Below are positions 46,537 to 55,467 of a stretch of DNA of 64,000 bases, in pieces (the first letter of the stretch is position 1; each line of letters begins with the position of its first letter). The stretch is from positions 248,001 to 312,000 of the forward strand of contig JAHJHR010000012.1 of assembly GCA_018823745.1 (NCBI GenBank), given 5' to 3'. Made by a program: the position numbers and the translations under genes. The notes below the pieces were generated by a model. It searched no databases, was not told the DNA's origin, and saw only the letters and a list, made by a program, of their open reading frames with translations. The stretch is from Alphaproteobacteria bacterium. GTDB lineage: Bacteria > Pseudomonadota > Alphaproteobacteria > Oceanibaculales > Oceanibaculaceae.

Positions 46537-46560
46537 GGAGGGGGCCGACCAGCCCCCTCC
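46537..46560. terminator. Hairpin between convergent genes
   Basis: Arms GGAGGGGGC and GCCCCCTCC around CGACCA. It is placed between the binding-protein gene (+) and the sulfur transporter operon (-), likely a terminator for either, though T-runs are short. Confidence 0.6.
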
Positions 46561-46565
46561 GCTTC

Positions 46566-46982
46566 TTAGGTTTCGCTCGCGAAGAACCGGTCATGCAGGA
46601 TCATGCCGGTGATCATGGCCGCGACGAACAGCACGGACGGGCCGAGGCCAAGCGCCAGCGTGGCGATGGCCGGCCCGGGGCACAGCCCGGCCATGCCCCA
46701 GCCGATACCGAAGATCGCCGATCCGGCAATCAGGCGCGCATCGACCGGATGTGTTGCCGGCAAATGGAACGCCGTGTCGAAGACCGGCCGGGTCAGGCGG
46801 CGGGCGATCTGAATGCCAATCGCCGACACCGCGACAGCCCCGCCCAGCACGAAGGCAAGGCTGGCATCCCACGCGCCGGCAATATCCAGGAAGCCACGCA
46901 CCCGCACCGGGTCGAGCATGCCGGACAGCGACAACCCCAGACCGAAGACAAGACCGGCAACCAGCGCCGCCAGCACTCTCAT
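46566..46982 (-). CDS. YeeE/YedE-type sulfur transporter, second half
   Basis: A 138-residue membrane protein with four hydrophobic segments and the signatures GLVFGLGLSLSGMLDPVRV and GIGWGMAGLCPGPAI (the conserved GLCPGPA cysteine loop). With the neighbouring 139-residue protein it makes up the equivalent of one full-length YeeE/YedE thiosulfate/sulfur transporter. ATG 46982 overlaps the upstream stop by 4 bp; a longer frame upstream is antisense noise. Confidence 0.88.
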   Translation of the reverse strand: MRVLAALVAGLVFGLGLSLSGMLDPVRVRGFLDIAGAWDASLAFVLGGAVAVSAIGIQIARRLTRPVFDTAFHLPATHPVDARLIAGSAIFGIGWGMAGLCPGPAIATLALGLGPSVLFVAAMITGMILHDRFFASET

Positions 46983-47398
46983 GACACGCCCCCCAGGCGC
47001 ATCAGGAAGACGGTCATGATCGCTGTCGCCATGAAGGTGAGGACGGCGACAATCGAGCGGCCCGACAGACGCGCCAGCCCGACCACGCCATGACCGCTGG
47101 TACAGCCGGAGCCCATGCGCGATCCAAACCCGACCAGCAGCCCGGCAAGGCCGAGCAGCCAGGGCGAGGCCTCGATGCGCACCTGCGGCCACGCCCCCGA
47201 CAGCGCCAGATACAGGATTGGACCGGCCAGCAGGCCAATCAGGAAGGCCAGGTTGAGGGAAAGGCCGGGCCGTCCCGGCTGGAACAGCCGGCCGACAAGA
47301 CCGCTGATACCGGCGACACGCCCGGTCAGCAGCAGATAGAGCGCCGCCGACAGGCCGATCAGCGCCCCGCCCATCAGTGCAGGAAGATAGTCGGTCAT
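46979..47398 (-). CDS. YeeE/YedE-type sulfur transporter, first half
   Basis: A 139-residue membrane protein: PALMGGALIGLSAALYLLLT, RVAGISGLVG and the conserved GSRMGSGCTSGHGVVGLARL with its cysteine. The family moves thiosulfate or related reduced sulfur. Its start overlaps the ArsR-type regulator gene and its end overlaps the second half, so the two halves and the regulator are one transcript. Confidence 0.9.
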   Translation of the reverse strand: MTDYLPALMGGALIGLSAALYLLLTGRVAGISGLVGRLFQPGRPGLSLNLAFLIGLLAGPILYLALSGAWPQVRIEASPWLLGLAGLLVGFGSRMGSGCTSGHGVVGLARLSGRSIVAVLTFMATAIMTVFLMRLGGVS

Positions 47399-47712
47399 CG
47401 GGCGGGGCTCCCCTCATCCTCGGCGCAGAAGATACCGTGCAGCGCCTCGACCAGACGGGCGGCGCGGGCCTCGCTCAGGCGATAGAACACATGCTTGGAC
47501 TGGCGCCGCGTCTCGACGATGCCGCCAAGGCGCAGCGCGGTCAGCTGCTGCGACAGGGTCGGCTGCTGGATGCCGAGATCGTCTTCCAGCTGTGCGACCG
47601 AATATTCACCCTCGACCAGGCGGCACACGATCATCAGCCGGTTCGGATTGGCCAGGCTTTTCAGCAGCGCGCTGACCTCTGTCGCCCGGTCCTGCAAATC
47701 AGCGCGATCCAT
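47395..47712 (-). CDS. bigR: ArsR-family persulfide sensor, BigR/SqrR type
   Basis: A 105-residue winged-helix repressor that in this family is inactivated when two cysteines form a tetrasulfide with reactive sulfur. The two cysteines are C30 (RLMIVCRL) and C96 (HGIFCAED), a spacing of 66, the same as C41-C107 of SqrR. HTH: YSVAQLEDDLGIQQPTLSQQ. It lies between the persulfide dioxygenase-like gene (sharing a base with its stop) and the sulfur transporter. An AT-rich candidate operator is at 48619-48643. Confidence 0.88.
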   Translation of the reverse strand: MDRADLQDRATEVSALLKSLANPNRLMIVCRLVEGEYSVAQLEDDLGIQQPTLSQQLTALRLGGIVETRRQSKHVFYRLSEARAARLVEALHGIFCAEDEGSPAR

Positions 47713-48593
47713 CAGCCCTGCTCCCCAGAAAGGGCATCGAGCGGGATTTTCAGATAGCGACGGCCATTCTCTTCCGGCTCCGGCAGGCAGCCGGCGCGGA
47801 TATTCACCTGCAACGACGGCAGGATCAGCCGGGGCATAGACAGCGTCGCATCGCGGCTTTGCCGCAGAGCGACAAACTCGGCCTCGGTCTTGCCGGCGAT
47901 GTGAATATTCTCGTGCCTCTGCGCCTCCACGGTGCTTTCCCAGCGGGGCTCCCGCCCATTGGGCTGGTAGTCATGGCCGGTGAACACTCGGGTTTCGGCG
48001 GGCAGTGCCAGAATGGCCTGGATCGAGCGCCAGAGTTCATGCGCATCGCCGCCGGGGAAATCGGCCCGCGCCGTCCCGCCATCGGGCATGAACAGCGTGT
48101 CGTGGACAAAGGCGGCATCGCCGATCACATAGGTGACGGAGGCCGGCGTATGCCCCGGCGAGAGCATCACGCGGGCCGCAATGCCGCCGATCAGGAAGAC
48201 CTCGCCATCGGCGAACAGATGGTCCCATTGCGAGCCGTCGGCCGGCATATCCGGCCAGTTATAGATCTGCCGCCAATAGGCCTGCACATCGGCCACAGGC
48301 GCGCCAATGGCTGTCAGCGCGCCGGTCTTGGCCTTCAGATAGGGAGCCGCCGACAAATGATCGGCATGCGGATGGGTTTCCAGAATCCAGTCAATGCCGA
48401 TGCCCGCACTGGCGACATAAGCGAGGATCGCATCCGCATTCCGCGTTGCCGTCGCCCCTGAGCTTTCATCGAAATCGAGCACCGGGTCGATGATCACCCC
48501 GCGCAAGGTCGCCGGGTCGTGCACCACATATTGCACGCTCGACGTGGCAGGATCGTAGAAGGCCTTCACCACCGGCCGTTCCGCACTGGGCAT
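47712..48593 (-). CDS. Persulfide dioxygenase-type metallo-beta-lactamase fold hydrolase
   Basis: Likely oxidises glutathione or protein persulfides to sulfite and thiol (ETHE1/Blh type). The 293-residue protein has the metal motif H74-P-H76-A-D78-H79 (LETHPHADHL), the LSPGHTPASVTYVIGDAAF and FTGHDYQPNGREP motifs, matching the Blh protein of BigR operons. ATG 48593 has GGGAG at a good distance; a TTG at 48611 would add six residues. First gene of the four-gene operon. Confidence 0.88.
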   Translation of the reverse strand: MPSAERPVVKAFYDPATSSVQYVVHDPATLRGVIIDPVLDFDESSGATATRNADAILAYVASAGIGIDWILETHPHADHLSAAPYLKAKTGALTAIGAPVADVQAYWRQIYNWPDMPADGSQWDHLFADGEVFLIGGIAARVMLSPGHTPASVTYVIGDAAFVHDTLFMPDGGTARADFPGGDAHELWRSIQAILALPAETRVFTGHDYQPNGREPRWESTVEAQRHENIHIAGKTEAEFVALRQSRDATLSMPRLILPSLQVNIRAGCLPEPEENGRRYLKIPLDALSGEQG

Positions 48594-48618
48594 GTCATTC
48601 TCCCGAACCAACGATATA

Positions 48619-48643
48619 CAATTAAGTATAATATATATAATTG
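48619..48643. promoter_or_regulatory. AT-rich palindromic operator candidate for the BigR-type repressor
   Basis: CAATTA (48619-48624) and TAATTG (48638-48643) flank a 13-bp AT-only core (with one G) containing TATAATATATATA-type sequence that could hold the -10. It is 26 bp before the first gene of the operon, the expected place for a BigR/SqrR site, which are AT-rich in related systems. Confidence 0.55.
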
Positions 48644-48692
48644 ATTTGGGAATGCGAGATTTAAAGCGCTCCCGCCGATATCGAGGACCCGG

Positions 48693-49448
48693 CTACCCGG
48701 CGACGATGATCCGGGTTTCTTCGTCGAACGCCCCCGCAAACGCCGGCGGCGGGGGCGCATCGGTGACGAGAACGCCGATATTCTCTAGGCCACAGGTTTG
48801 GATCAGCCCGCTGGCGCCGAATTTGCTCGAATCGGCAAGCAGCACGGTTTCGGCGGCATAGGGCATCAGCGCGGCCTTGTACTCGGCCTCAAAGAGATCG
48901 AAATCGAGGCAGCCCCGCGTACTCGACACGGCCGCCACGGAGAAGATGAACAGCTCCGGCGAGAATTGCGCGGCGAAGCGTATGGCGGAAGCGCCGGTGA
49001 TCGTCATGTCGCTGGGCCGCAACTCACCGCCGGGAACGATGATCCGGTTGCCATCGCCGCCCTCGGCCAGAATTCGCGCCGATTGCAGGGACAGGGTGAT
49101 GATCGTCAGCCCTTTCTTGCGCGCCAGAAGCCGGGCCAGGAAACAGGCAGAACTGCTGTTGTCGAGAAACAGCGTCGTGCCATCCGGCACCAGCGTCTCG
49201 CATGCCTGGGCCATGGCCTGCTTGGCGGCGGGCTGGATACGCAGGCGTTGCTCGAACGGCGCCTCGGTGTTGGCCACACTCAGGCGCACCCCACCGTGGA
49301 ATTTCTCGACGATCCCTTCCTCGGCCAACTGCTTCAGGTCGCGGCGGATGGTTTCGTCGGACACATCGAAGGACCGGGCGAGATCGAGCGTTGACAGGGA
49401 CGCGGCCTGACGCAGGATTTCGATGATTTTTTCCTGGCGGATATTCAT
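48693..49448 (-). CDS. DeoR/GlpR-family transcriptional regulator
   Basis: A 251-residue sugar-phosphate-type repressor. It has the DeoR HTH (QEKIIEILRQAASLSTLDLA; FDVSDETIRRDLKQLAEEG) and a ligand domain with the family pattern TLFLDNSSSACFLARLL and LLADSSKFGASGL. It lies 14 bp after the ABC ATPase gene, last in the operon. The TTGTTG repeats upstream of the first gene of the operon are candidate sites. Confidence 0.9.
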   Translation of the reverse strand: MNIRQEKIIEILRQAASLSTLDLARSFDVSDETIRRDLKQLAEEGIVEKFHGGVRLSVANTEAPFEQRLRIQPAAKQAMAQACETLVPDGTTLFLDNSSSACFLARLLARKKGLTIITLSLQSARILAEGGDGNRIIVPGGELRPSDMTITGASAIRFAAQFSPELFIFSVAAVSSTRGCLDFDLFEAEYKAALMPYAAETVLLADSSKFGASGLIQTCGLENIGVLVTDAPPPPAFAGAFDEETRIIVAG

Positions 49449-49462
49449 GGCGACTGATTCTA

Positions 49463-50551
49463 TCAGGACACGGCGAGTCCGGAAATCGGATCGAACAGCC
49501 GGGCGCGCGTTGCATCGAATCCCAGCGTCACGGTCTCCCCGGCCAGCGGAGGATGCTCCGGGCTGATGCGCACGATCATCCGGTGATCGCCAAGCCGGAC
49601 TTCGGCCAGGGCATCGGCACCGAACAATTCCACGCGCTCCACTTTGGCCCTGCCTAGTGCTTTACCCGGCGCAAGCGCCTCGCCGCGCGCCAGAAACATC
49701 TCCTCAGGTCGAATCCCCAGCAGGATGTCCGGCGGCGCCGGCGCGGTCATCCCGTCCAGCACCAGCTGGAAATGCGCATTGTCGAGCGCCAGCCCGCCGG
49801 CCACTGCCCGCCCCCGGCAAGGGATCAGATTCATCTCCGGCGCGCCGATGAACGAGGCGACGAAAGTATTCGCCGGCTTGCGATAGACCTCCATCGGCGC
49901 ATCGAATTGCTGCAACCGCCCCTCGGCCATGATGGCGATCCGGGTCCCCAGCGTCATGGCCTCGACCTGATCATGCGTCACATAGACCACCGTGATGCCA
50001 AGCTCGGCATGCAGACGCTTCAATTCGGCCCGCATGTGGTTGCGCAGCTTGGCATCCAGATTGGAGAGCGGTTCGTCGAACAGATAGACCTTCGGCTTGC
50101 GCACCAGCGCCCGGCCGATCGCCACGCGCTGGCGTTGCCCGCCGGATAATTCCTTCGGCCGGCGTTGCAGCAGATCCTCGATATGCAGAATCTCCGCCGC
50201 TTCGCGCACCCGGGCGTCGATTTCGCTCTTGTCGAGCCGCGTCGTCTTCATCAGGCCGAAGGCCATGTTCTTGTAAGCCGTCATATGCGGGTACAGCGCA
50301 TAGGACTGGAAGACCATCGCAATATCGCGCTTCTGCGGCGCCGCCTGCGTCACATCCTTCCCGTCGATCAGAAGCCGGCCCGCAGATATCGTCTCCAGCC
50401 CGGCAATCATGCGCAGGGTCGTTGACTTGCCGCAGCCGGAAGGGCCGACCAGCACGATGAATTCCCGGTCCTCGACAGTCAGGTCGAGCGCCTGCACGGC
50501 GGCGTGGCCGTCATAATTCTTGCTGACCTGCTGCAGCGTGACACTGGCCAT
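49463..50551 (-). CDS. ABC transporter ATP-binding protein, UgpC/MalK type
   Basis: Drives the carbohydrate-type importer encoded upstream. The 362-residue protein has Walker A GPSGCGKSTTLRMIAG, signature LSGGQRQRVAIGRALV, Walker B VYLFDEPLSNLDA and a C-terminal TOBE/OB regulatory region (LLGIRPEEMFLA). It is fourth in the order binding protein-permease-permease-ATPase-DeoR. Confidence 0.93.
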   Translation of the reverse strand: MASVTLQQVSKNYDGHAAVQALDLTVEDREFIVLVGPSGCGKSTTLRMIAGLETISAGRLLIDGKDVTQAAPQKRDIAMVFQSYALYPHMTAYKNMAFGLMKTTRLDKSEIDARVREAAEILHIEDLLQRRPKELSGGQRQRVAIGRALVRKPKVYLFDEPLSNLDAKLRNHMRAELKRLHAELGITVVYVTHDQVEAMTLGTRIAIMAEGRLQQFDAPMEVYRKPANTFVASFIGAPEMNLIPCRGRAVAGGLALDNAHFQLVLDGMTAPAPPDILLGIRPEEMFLARGEALAPGKALGRAKVERVELFGADALAEVRLGDHRMIVRISPEHPPLAGETVTLGFDATRARLFDPISGLAVS

Positions 50552-50578
50552 CTGAGTTTTCCTTATCCGGTAGGGCGT

Positions 50579-51412
50579 CTATTTGATGCCGGCATGCATG
50601 AAACTGTCGACGAAGCGGCGCTGGAAGATCACGAAAAACACCAGCAGCGGCGACACCACGACCACCGTGGCGGCCATCAGCCGTGTCCAGTCGGCGCCGC
50701 TATCGGCCTTCGCCAGCAGGCCCAGGCCGATCGGCAGGGTCCGCACGCTCTCACTGTTGGTCACCAGCAGCGGCCACATATAATCGTTCCAATGGGTGAC
50801 GACGGAGATGATGGCGAAGGCGATCAGCGTCGGCTTCACCAGCGGCAGATAGACATGCCACAGCGTGGAGAAATGGCCGCAGCCATCCAGCTTTGCCGCA
50901 TCGGCCAGTTCCGCCGGCACCTGCCGGAAGGCCTGGCGCAGCATGAAGGTGCCATAGCCGCTGGCGACGAAAGGCACCATCAGCGCCCACAGGCTGTTCA
51001 TCAGGCCCAGTTCGCGGATCGTCACGAAATTGGTCAGGAAGATCGCGTAGATCGGAAACATCACCTGCATCAGGAACAGGCCGAAGATCAGATTCTTGCA
51101 GGGGAAGCGCAGCCGGGCGAAGGCATAGGCCGCCAGCGTGATGGTGATCAGCTGCGCGCTGATGATGCCGCCGGTGACCAGCACGGAATTGATCAGATAC
51201 CGCCCGAACGGCGCGACCGACAGGGCGGCGGGATAATTCGACCATTGCGCGATCTTCGGCAGCAGCCCGGCGGTGGTGTCGAACACCTCCACTCGGGTCT
51301 TCAGCGAGGTCAGGACGATCCAGATCATCGGGCTGATCCACAGCAGGGCCAGCGGCAGCAGCACGAAATGCAGCCATCCCTTTGCCAGGCCCAGGCGCAG
51401 GCGCTTGAACAT
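50579..51412 (-). CDS. ABC transporter permease, UgpE/MalG type
   Basis: Six hydrophobic segments in 277 residues, with the permease loop EAA-like region ELADAAKLDGCGHFSTLWHV followed by LPLVKPTLIAF. N-terminal sequence LALLWISPMIWIVLTSLKT is typical of UgpE-type subunits. It follows the UgpA-type permease by 10 bp. Confidence 0.92.
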   Translation of the reverse strand: MFKRLRLGLAKGWLHFVLLPLALLWISPMIWIVLTSLKTRVEVFDTTAGLLPKIAQWSNYPAALSVAPFGRYLINSVLVTGGIISAQLITITLAAYAFARLRFPCKNLIFGLFLMQVMFPIYAIFLTNFVTIRELGLMNSLWALMVPFVASGYGTFMLRQAFRQVPAELADAAKLDGCGHFSTLWHVYLPLVKPTLIAFAIISVVTHWNDYMWPLLVTNSESVRTLPIGLGLLAKADSGADWTRLMAATVVVVSPLLVFFVIFQRRFVDSFMHAGIK

Positions 51413-51422
51413 CCGGGTCTCC

Positions 51423-52316
51423 TTACTGGCCGAGATAGTGAATGCGCCGGCCCAGCGTCACGGCGACCAGCGCGACAAGGCCCATGACGAACAGCAGCAG
51501 GATATTGGCCACCGCCGAGGCATAGCCGATGTCCTGAAACTGAAAGGCGTTCTGATAGATATAGAAGGTCAGGACATTGGTGGCGTCCGCCGGGCCGCCC
51601 TGGGTCATGACATACACATAATCGAAGATCTGATAGGAATGCAGGACGCCGATGATGATGACGAAATACAGCGTCGGGGCGATCATCGGGATCGTGATGT
51701 GCAGCAATTGCTGGACCGGCGGCACGCCGTCGAGACGGGCGGCCTCGTAGAGATCACGCGGCACCAGTTGCAGAGCGGCCAGCAGGATCAGCATAAAGTA
51801 CCCGGAATATTTCCAGATGCTCATGACGATGATGGCCGGCATCGCCCATTTGCTGTCGTACAGCCATTCCAGCTTCGGCAGGCCCAGAAGCGCCATCAGC
51901 TCGTTGATCGGGCCATAGCCGGGGGCGTAGAGAAATACCCAGACCATGCCCGCCGCCACCGACGGGATGATCACCGGGTAGAAGAAGGCCGAGCGATAGA
52001 AGGCCATGCCGCGCAGCCTCGTATCGAGCGCAACCGCCAGCAGCAGCGCGCAGATAATCGACAGCGGGATCGTCAGCAGCGTGTAGAAGGCCGTATTGGC
52101 GAAGGACCGCCAGAACAGGCCATCACCCAATAGGCGCGTGTAGTTTTCCAGGCCCAGAAAGAAGATATCCGGCGAGCCCAGCATCACATCGTGAAAGCTG
52201 AACCAGATCGAGCGCAGGATCGGCCAGTAGGTGAACATCGCGAGAAAGATCAGCGACGGCAACAGCATGGCAAATGCCGTCGGAATGTCGCGCAGGCGGT
52301 CGCTGTCGATTCTCAT
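51423..52316 (-). CDS. ABC transporter permease, UgpA/MalF type
   Basis: A 297-residue inner-membrane subunit with six hydrophobic segments and the loop LYEAARLDGVPPVQQLLHIT ahead of IPMIAPTLYFVII. The FSFHDVMLGSPDIFFLGLEN segment is characteristic of the family. It lies 76 bp after the binding-protein gene. Confidence 0.92.
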   Translation of the reverse strand: MRIDSDRLRDIPTAFAMLLPSLIFLAMFTYWPILRSIWFSFHDVMLGSPDIFFLGLENYTRLLGDGLFWRSFANTAFYTLLTIPLSIICALLLAVALDTRLRGMAFYRSAFFYPVIIPSVAAGMVWVFLYAPGYGPINELMALLGLPKLEWLYDSKWAMPAIIVMSIWKYSGYFMLILLAALQLVPRDLYEAARLDGVPPVQQLLHITIPMIAPTLYFVIIIGVLHSYQIFDYVYVMTQGGPADATNVLTFYIYQNAFQFQDIGYASAVANILLLFVMGLVALVAVTLGRRIHYLGQ

Positions 52317-52392
52317 CGGGGGCCGATCGCTTTGGGTGGACGAAAAAGAAGGACCACGGATGCCGGCGGGGCATCCGTGGTCCCGGTTGGCA

Positions 52393-53694
52393 TCAGCCGC
52401 GACGGCGCAGCATGCGGTCGATTTCGCGGTTGGAGTTCACCGTCGCCTCGCGCAAGGCGACATCCGGGCGGATTTCGCCGATCACGGTGCGGTCCAGCGC
52501 GCTCTTCAGATATTCGCGCACCTTGTGATAGCCCGGCACCTGCAGGAAGGCGCCGGCATAGGCCGCCTGATCCAGAGCGATCTTCGCCGCCGGCACCTCG
52601 GTGACGAAGGATTTCATCTCCGCACTGTCCCAGGAGGACTGGCGCGCGGCGAGATAGCCGGTCTCCTTGCACCACATCGACTGATTGGCGGTATTCGTCA
52701 TCCAGCGGGCGAAGGTCCAGCAGGCCTGCTTGTGGGCGTCGGGCTGGTTCTTCGCGATGTGGATCGGGCCGCCACCCATTGAGGCGCCGAAGGTCTTGTT
52801 CTTCGGCATGAAGGCGACGCCAACCTCGAAGGGCGAGGATTTGCGCAGATTGGTCAGCGACCCGGTCGAGTGGTAGAGCATCGCGGTCCGGCCGGCCATG
52901 AAGTCGTTCGCCGAGCCCTGCCAGGTCGAGGCCGTCGGCATCACGCCTTCCTGCGCCATGCGCAGCCAGAATTCGAGCGCATTGACCGATTCCGGCGCGT
53001 CGAACATGACCTTTTCCTTGGTCCAGGGGACCAGGCCGTTCTGGCGCACATAGCTTTCGAACATCCAGTCATGCCAGCCGCCGCCGATGGTCACGCCCCA
53101 CTGGCTGACATCGCTGCCCTGGCGGATGGTCAGGGCCTTTGCGGTTTCCAGCAATTCATCCCATGTCGTCGGCGCTGCCTTGACACCGGCCTTCTCGAAG
53201 GCGGTCTTGTTGTAATACAGCACTGGCGTGCTGCACTGGAAGGGCAGGCCATAAAGCTTGTCGTCCGAGATGCAAGTACCCAGGAAGCCCGGCAGGAAAT
53301 CCTGATAGATGTCGTCGGCCTTGGCGAGCGCGGTGATGTCTTCCAGCGCGCCCATCGCCAGGAAGGTCTGCAGGGCGGAGTTGATCGGGAGCCAGGTGCC
53401 CGGGGGGTCACCAACACCGAGCGAGGTCATCACCTTCTGCTCCGTATTGTCATAGCTGCCGGCGTAGATCGCCTCGACCTGGACATCGGCATGCGCGGCA
53501 TTGAAAGCCGCGATCATGCCGGAAACGATGCGGTTGATGTCACCCGACACGCCGACCGGATACATGAAGCTCAGCTTCACCTGATCCTTGCCAAAAGCGC
53601 GGATCGGCATGCCGCCAAGCATTCCGGCCACTGAAGCGGCTGCGGTGGTGCCAAGAAAGGCGCGGCGGGAAATGTGGAAATTCTTTGGGTTCAT
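52393..53694 (-). CDS. Extracellular substrate-binding protein, UgpB-like, with Tat-type signal
   Basis: The 433-residue receptor of the importer. The signal has twin arginines (ISRRAFLGTTAAA), so export of a folded protein by Tat is likely. The mature part has family features (VEAIYAGSYDNTEQKVMTSL; YGLPFQCSTPVLYYNKTAFE; ARWMTNTANQSMWCKETGYL). ATG 53694 has GAAGG nine bases upstream; ATG 53703 is adjacent to that sequence. Ligand unresolved: glycerol-3-phosphate, glycerophosphodiester or a sugar. Confidence 0.88.
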   Translation of the reverse strand: MNPKNFHISRRAFLGTTAAASVAGMLGGMPIRAFGKDQVKLSFMYPVGVSGDINRIVSGMIAAFNAAHADVQVEAIYAGSYDNTEQKVMTSLGVGDPPGTWLPINSALQTFLAMGALEDITALAKADDIYQDFLPGFLGTCISDDKLYGLPFQCSTPVLYYNKTAFEKAGVKAAPTTWDELLETAKALTIRQGSDVSQWGVTIGGGWHDWMFESYVRQNGLVPWTKEKVMFDAPESVNALEFWLRMAQEGVMPTASTWQGSANDFMAGRTAMLYHSTGSLTNLRKSSPFEVGVAFMPKNKTFGASMGGGPIHIAKNQPDAHKQACWTFARWMTNTANQSMWCKETGYLAARQSSWDSAEMKSFVTEVPAAKIALDQAAYAGAFLQVPGYHKVREYLKSALDRTVIGEIRPDVALREATVNSNREIDRMLRRRG

Positions 53695-53703
53695 GATCGC
53701 CAT

Positions 53704-54028
53704 CCTTCTTTGATGATGGAATTCTCACAGCAGACACTCTCTGCGTCAGAAGGGCTCAAAGGTTCTTGGTGCCGCTGAAACCCTGGACAGGCAATCTCAC
53801 TCCCCCGCGTTACAAGGGTATTACACTTTGTTGATGTTTGTTGGAAAAAGTGGATTTTTGTTGAAATCAACAAGGGCGACCTTTCCGACCCTCGGGCCGG
53901 TGCAAACGCTCATCGCCGGCACCTGCCATGCGTTTTGCCTTCGGAATACCGCGATCCTTGGGTAGCTTGCTGGGAAAGCGCTGCTCTGGTGAGCGGCGCT
54001 GACCCTTTCCCTGCAGAGGCGTCCCGTC
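53704..54028. other. Intergenic promoter region between Ugp-like operon and SPFH gene
   Basis: About 325 bp without a gene between divergent units. It holds phased TTGTTG repeats at 53828-53873 and nothing else identified. The left part (53704-53827) is the leader of the Ugp-like operon; the right part up to 54028 is the SPFH gene promoter side. Confidence 0.6.
53828..53873. promoter_or_regulatory. Phased TTGTTG repeats ending in a perfect palindrome, likely DeoR operator
   Basis: TTGTTG occurs at 53828, 53838 and 53858, i.e. at 10- and 20-bp intervals (one face of the helix), and the last copy forms the palindrome TTGTTGAAATCAACAA (53858-53873). Multiple repeats suit oligomeric DeoR-type regulators. 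It lies 134-179 bp before the binding-protein start (53694). Confidence 0.65.
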
Positions 54029-54958
54029 ATGATCGTTTCGCCCTTTCTGATTTTCACCCTGATCGTCGTCCTGCTGGCGGCACTCATCGTCTATGCCGGG
54101 ATCAAGACCGTCCCGCAGGGCGAGCAATGGACCGTGGAGCGCTTCGGGCGCTACACTCGCACCCTGGAATCCGGCCTGCGCGTCATCGTGCCCTTCATCG
54201 ACCGCATCGGCCGCCGGATCAGCATCATGGAGCAGGTGCTCGATGTGCCGGCGCAGACCGTCATCACCAAGGACAACGCCGCCGTGATCGCCGATGGCGT
54301 GGTGTTCTTCCGGGTCAATGACACGGCCCGCGCCGCCTATCAGGTGCAGCATTTGCAGGAAGCCATCATCAACCTGACGACGACGAACCTGCGCAGCGTC
54401 ATCGGCTCCATGGATCTCGATGACACGCTCTCGAAGCGGGCCGAGATCAACGAAACCCTGATGGCCATCATCGACGAGGCGACCAACCCCTGGGGCGTGA
54501 AGATCATGCGCATCGAGATTCGCGATCTGCGCATGTCGGATGATCTGCAGGCGGCCATGAACCTGCAGATGACCGCTGAGCGCCGCCGCCGCGCCTCGGT
54601 CACCGAGGCCAATGGCCTGCGCGAGGCCGAAATCCTGAAGGCCCAGGGCCAGAAGGAAGGCGAGATCCTGCGCGCCCAGGGCATGCGGGAAGCCGCCTTC
54701 CTGGAAGCCGAGGCCCGCGAGCGCGCGGCGGAAGCCGATGCCAAGGCGACCGAGATGGTCTCCCGCGCCATCGCCGCCGGCGACATCCAGGCGGTGCAGT
54801 TCTTCCTCGGCCAGAAATATGTCGAAGCCCTGCAGGCCATCGGCACCTCCAGCAATTCCAAGCTGGTTCTGATGCCGCTGGAAGCCTCTGGCATCACCGG
54901 GGCCATCGCCGGGGTCGGCGAGCTGGTCAAGGCGATGGGCAATCCCCCCAAACCCTGA
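54029..54958 (+). CDS. SPFH/band-7 membrane protein, QmcA (stomatin) type
   Basis: A membrane-scaffolding protein of the stomatin group that often pairs with NfeD. The 309-residue protein has an N-terminal transmembrane helix (about 5-25), the SPFH domain (TVPQGEQWTVERFGRYTRTL; DVPAQTVITKDNAAVIADGV) and a helical tail (LREAEILKAQGQKEGEILRA). NfeD follows 24 bp downstream. Confidence 0.93.
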   Translation: MIVSPFLIFTLIVVLLAALIVYAGIKTVPQGEQWTVERFGRYTRTLESGLRVIVPFIDRIGRRISIMEQVLDVPAQTVITKDNAAVIADGVVFFRVNDTARAAYQVQHLQEAIINLTTTNLRSVIGSMDLDDTLSKRAEINETLMAIIDEATNPWGVKIMRIEIRDLRMSDDLQAAMNLQMTAERRRRASVTEANGLREAEILKAQGQKEGEILRAQGMREAAFLEAEARERAAEADAKATEMVSRAIAAGDIQAVQFFLGQKYVEALQAIGTSSNSKLVLMPLEASGITGAIAGVGELVKAMGNPPKP

Positions 54959-54982
54959 ACATATGCATAAGGGACGCATCGG

Positions 54983-55438
54983 ATGATCGGCACGATCTTC
55001 GACACCAGCTGGGCCTGGATCATTGCCGGCATGATCCTGGCGGGGCTGGAAATCATCCTCCCCGGCATCTTCCTGCTCTGGGTCGGTCTGGGCGCGCTGG
55101 CGGTCGGGCTGATCCTGTCGATAGCCCCCGGCCTGCCCTTGCCCTGGCAGGCGCTGGTCTTCGCCCTCTCGATGCTGTCATCCCTTGGCCTCGGCTTCTG
55201 GATTCAACGCCGCAGCCGCGCCACCGGCGAGGACAGTTTCCTCAACCGCGAGATGGAGGCGATGATCGGCCAGGAGTATATCGCCATCACCACCTTCGTC
55301 GCCGGACGCGGCCGCATCAAGGTGCGCGACAGCAGCTATGCGGCGGTCAGCGACGAGGCGATTGCCGAAGGCGACCTGGTCACCGTCATCGGCCTGTCGG
55401 ATGACCGGCCGCGAGTCGTGAAGGCACCCCGCTCCTGA
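54983..55438 (+). CDS. NfeD-family membrane protein
   Basis: A 151-residue partner of the SPFH protein: two to three transmembrane helices (WIIAGMILAGLEIILPGIFL; LVFALSMLSSLGLGFWI) and a C-terminal OB-fold-like NfeD domain (IKVRDSSYAAVSDEAIAEGD, LVTVIGLSDDR). The pair is thought to act in membrane microdomain or protein quality control. Confidence 0.9.
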   Translation: MIGTIFDTSWAWIIAGMILAGLEIILPGIFLLWVGLGALAVGLILSIAPGLPLPWQALVFALSMLSSLGLGFWIQRRSRATGEDSFLNREMEAMIGQEYIAITTFVAGRGRIKVRDSSYAAVSDEAIAEGDLVTVIGLSDDRPRVVKAPRS

Positions 55439-55467
55439 CCGCCAAATTACCTTTAGCTGGAGACACT

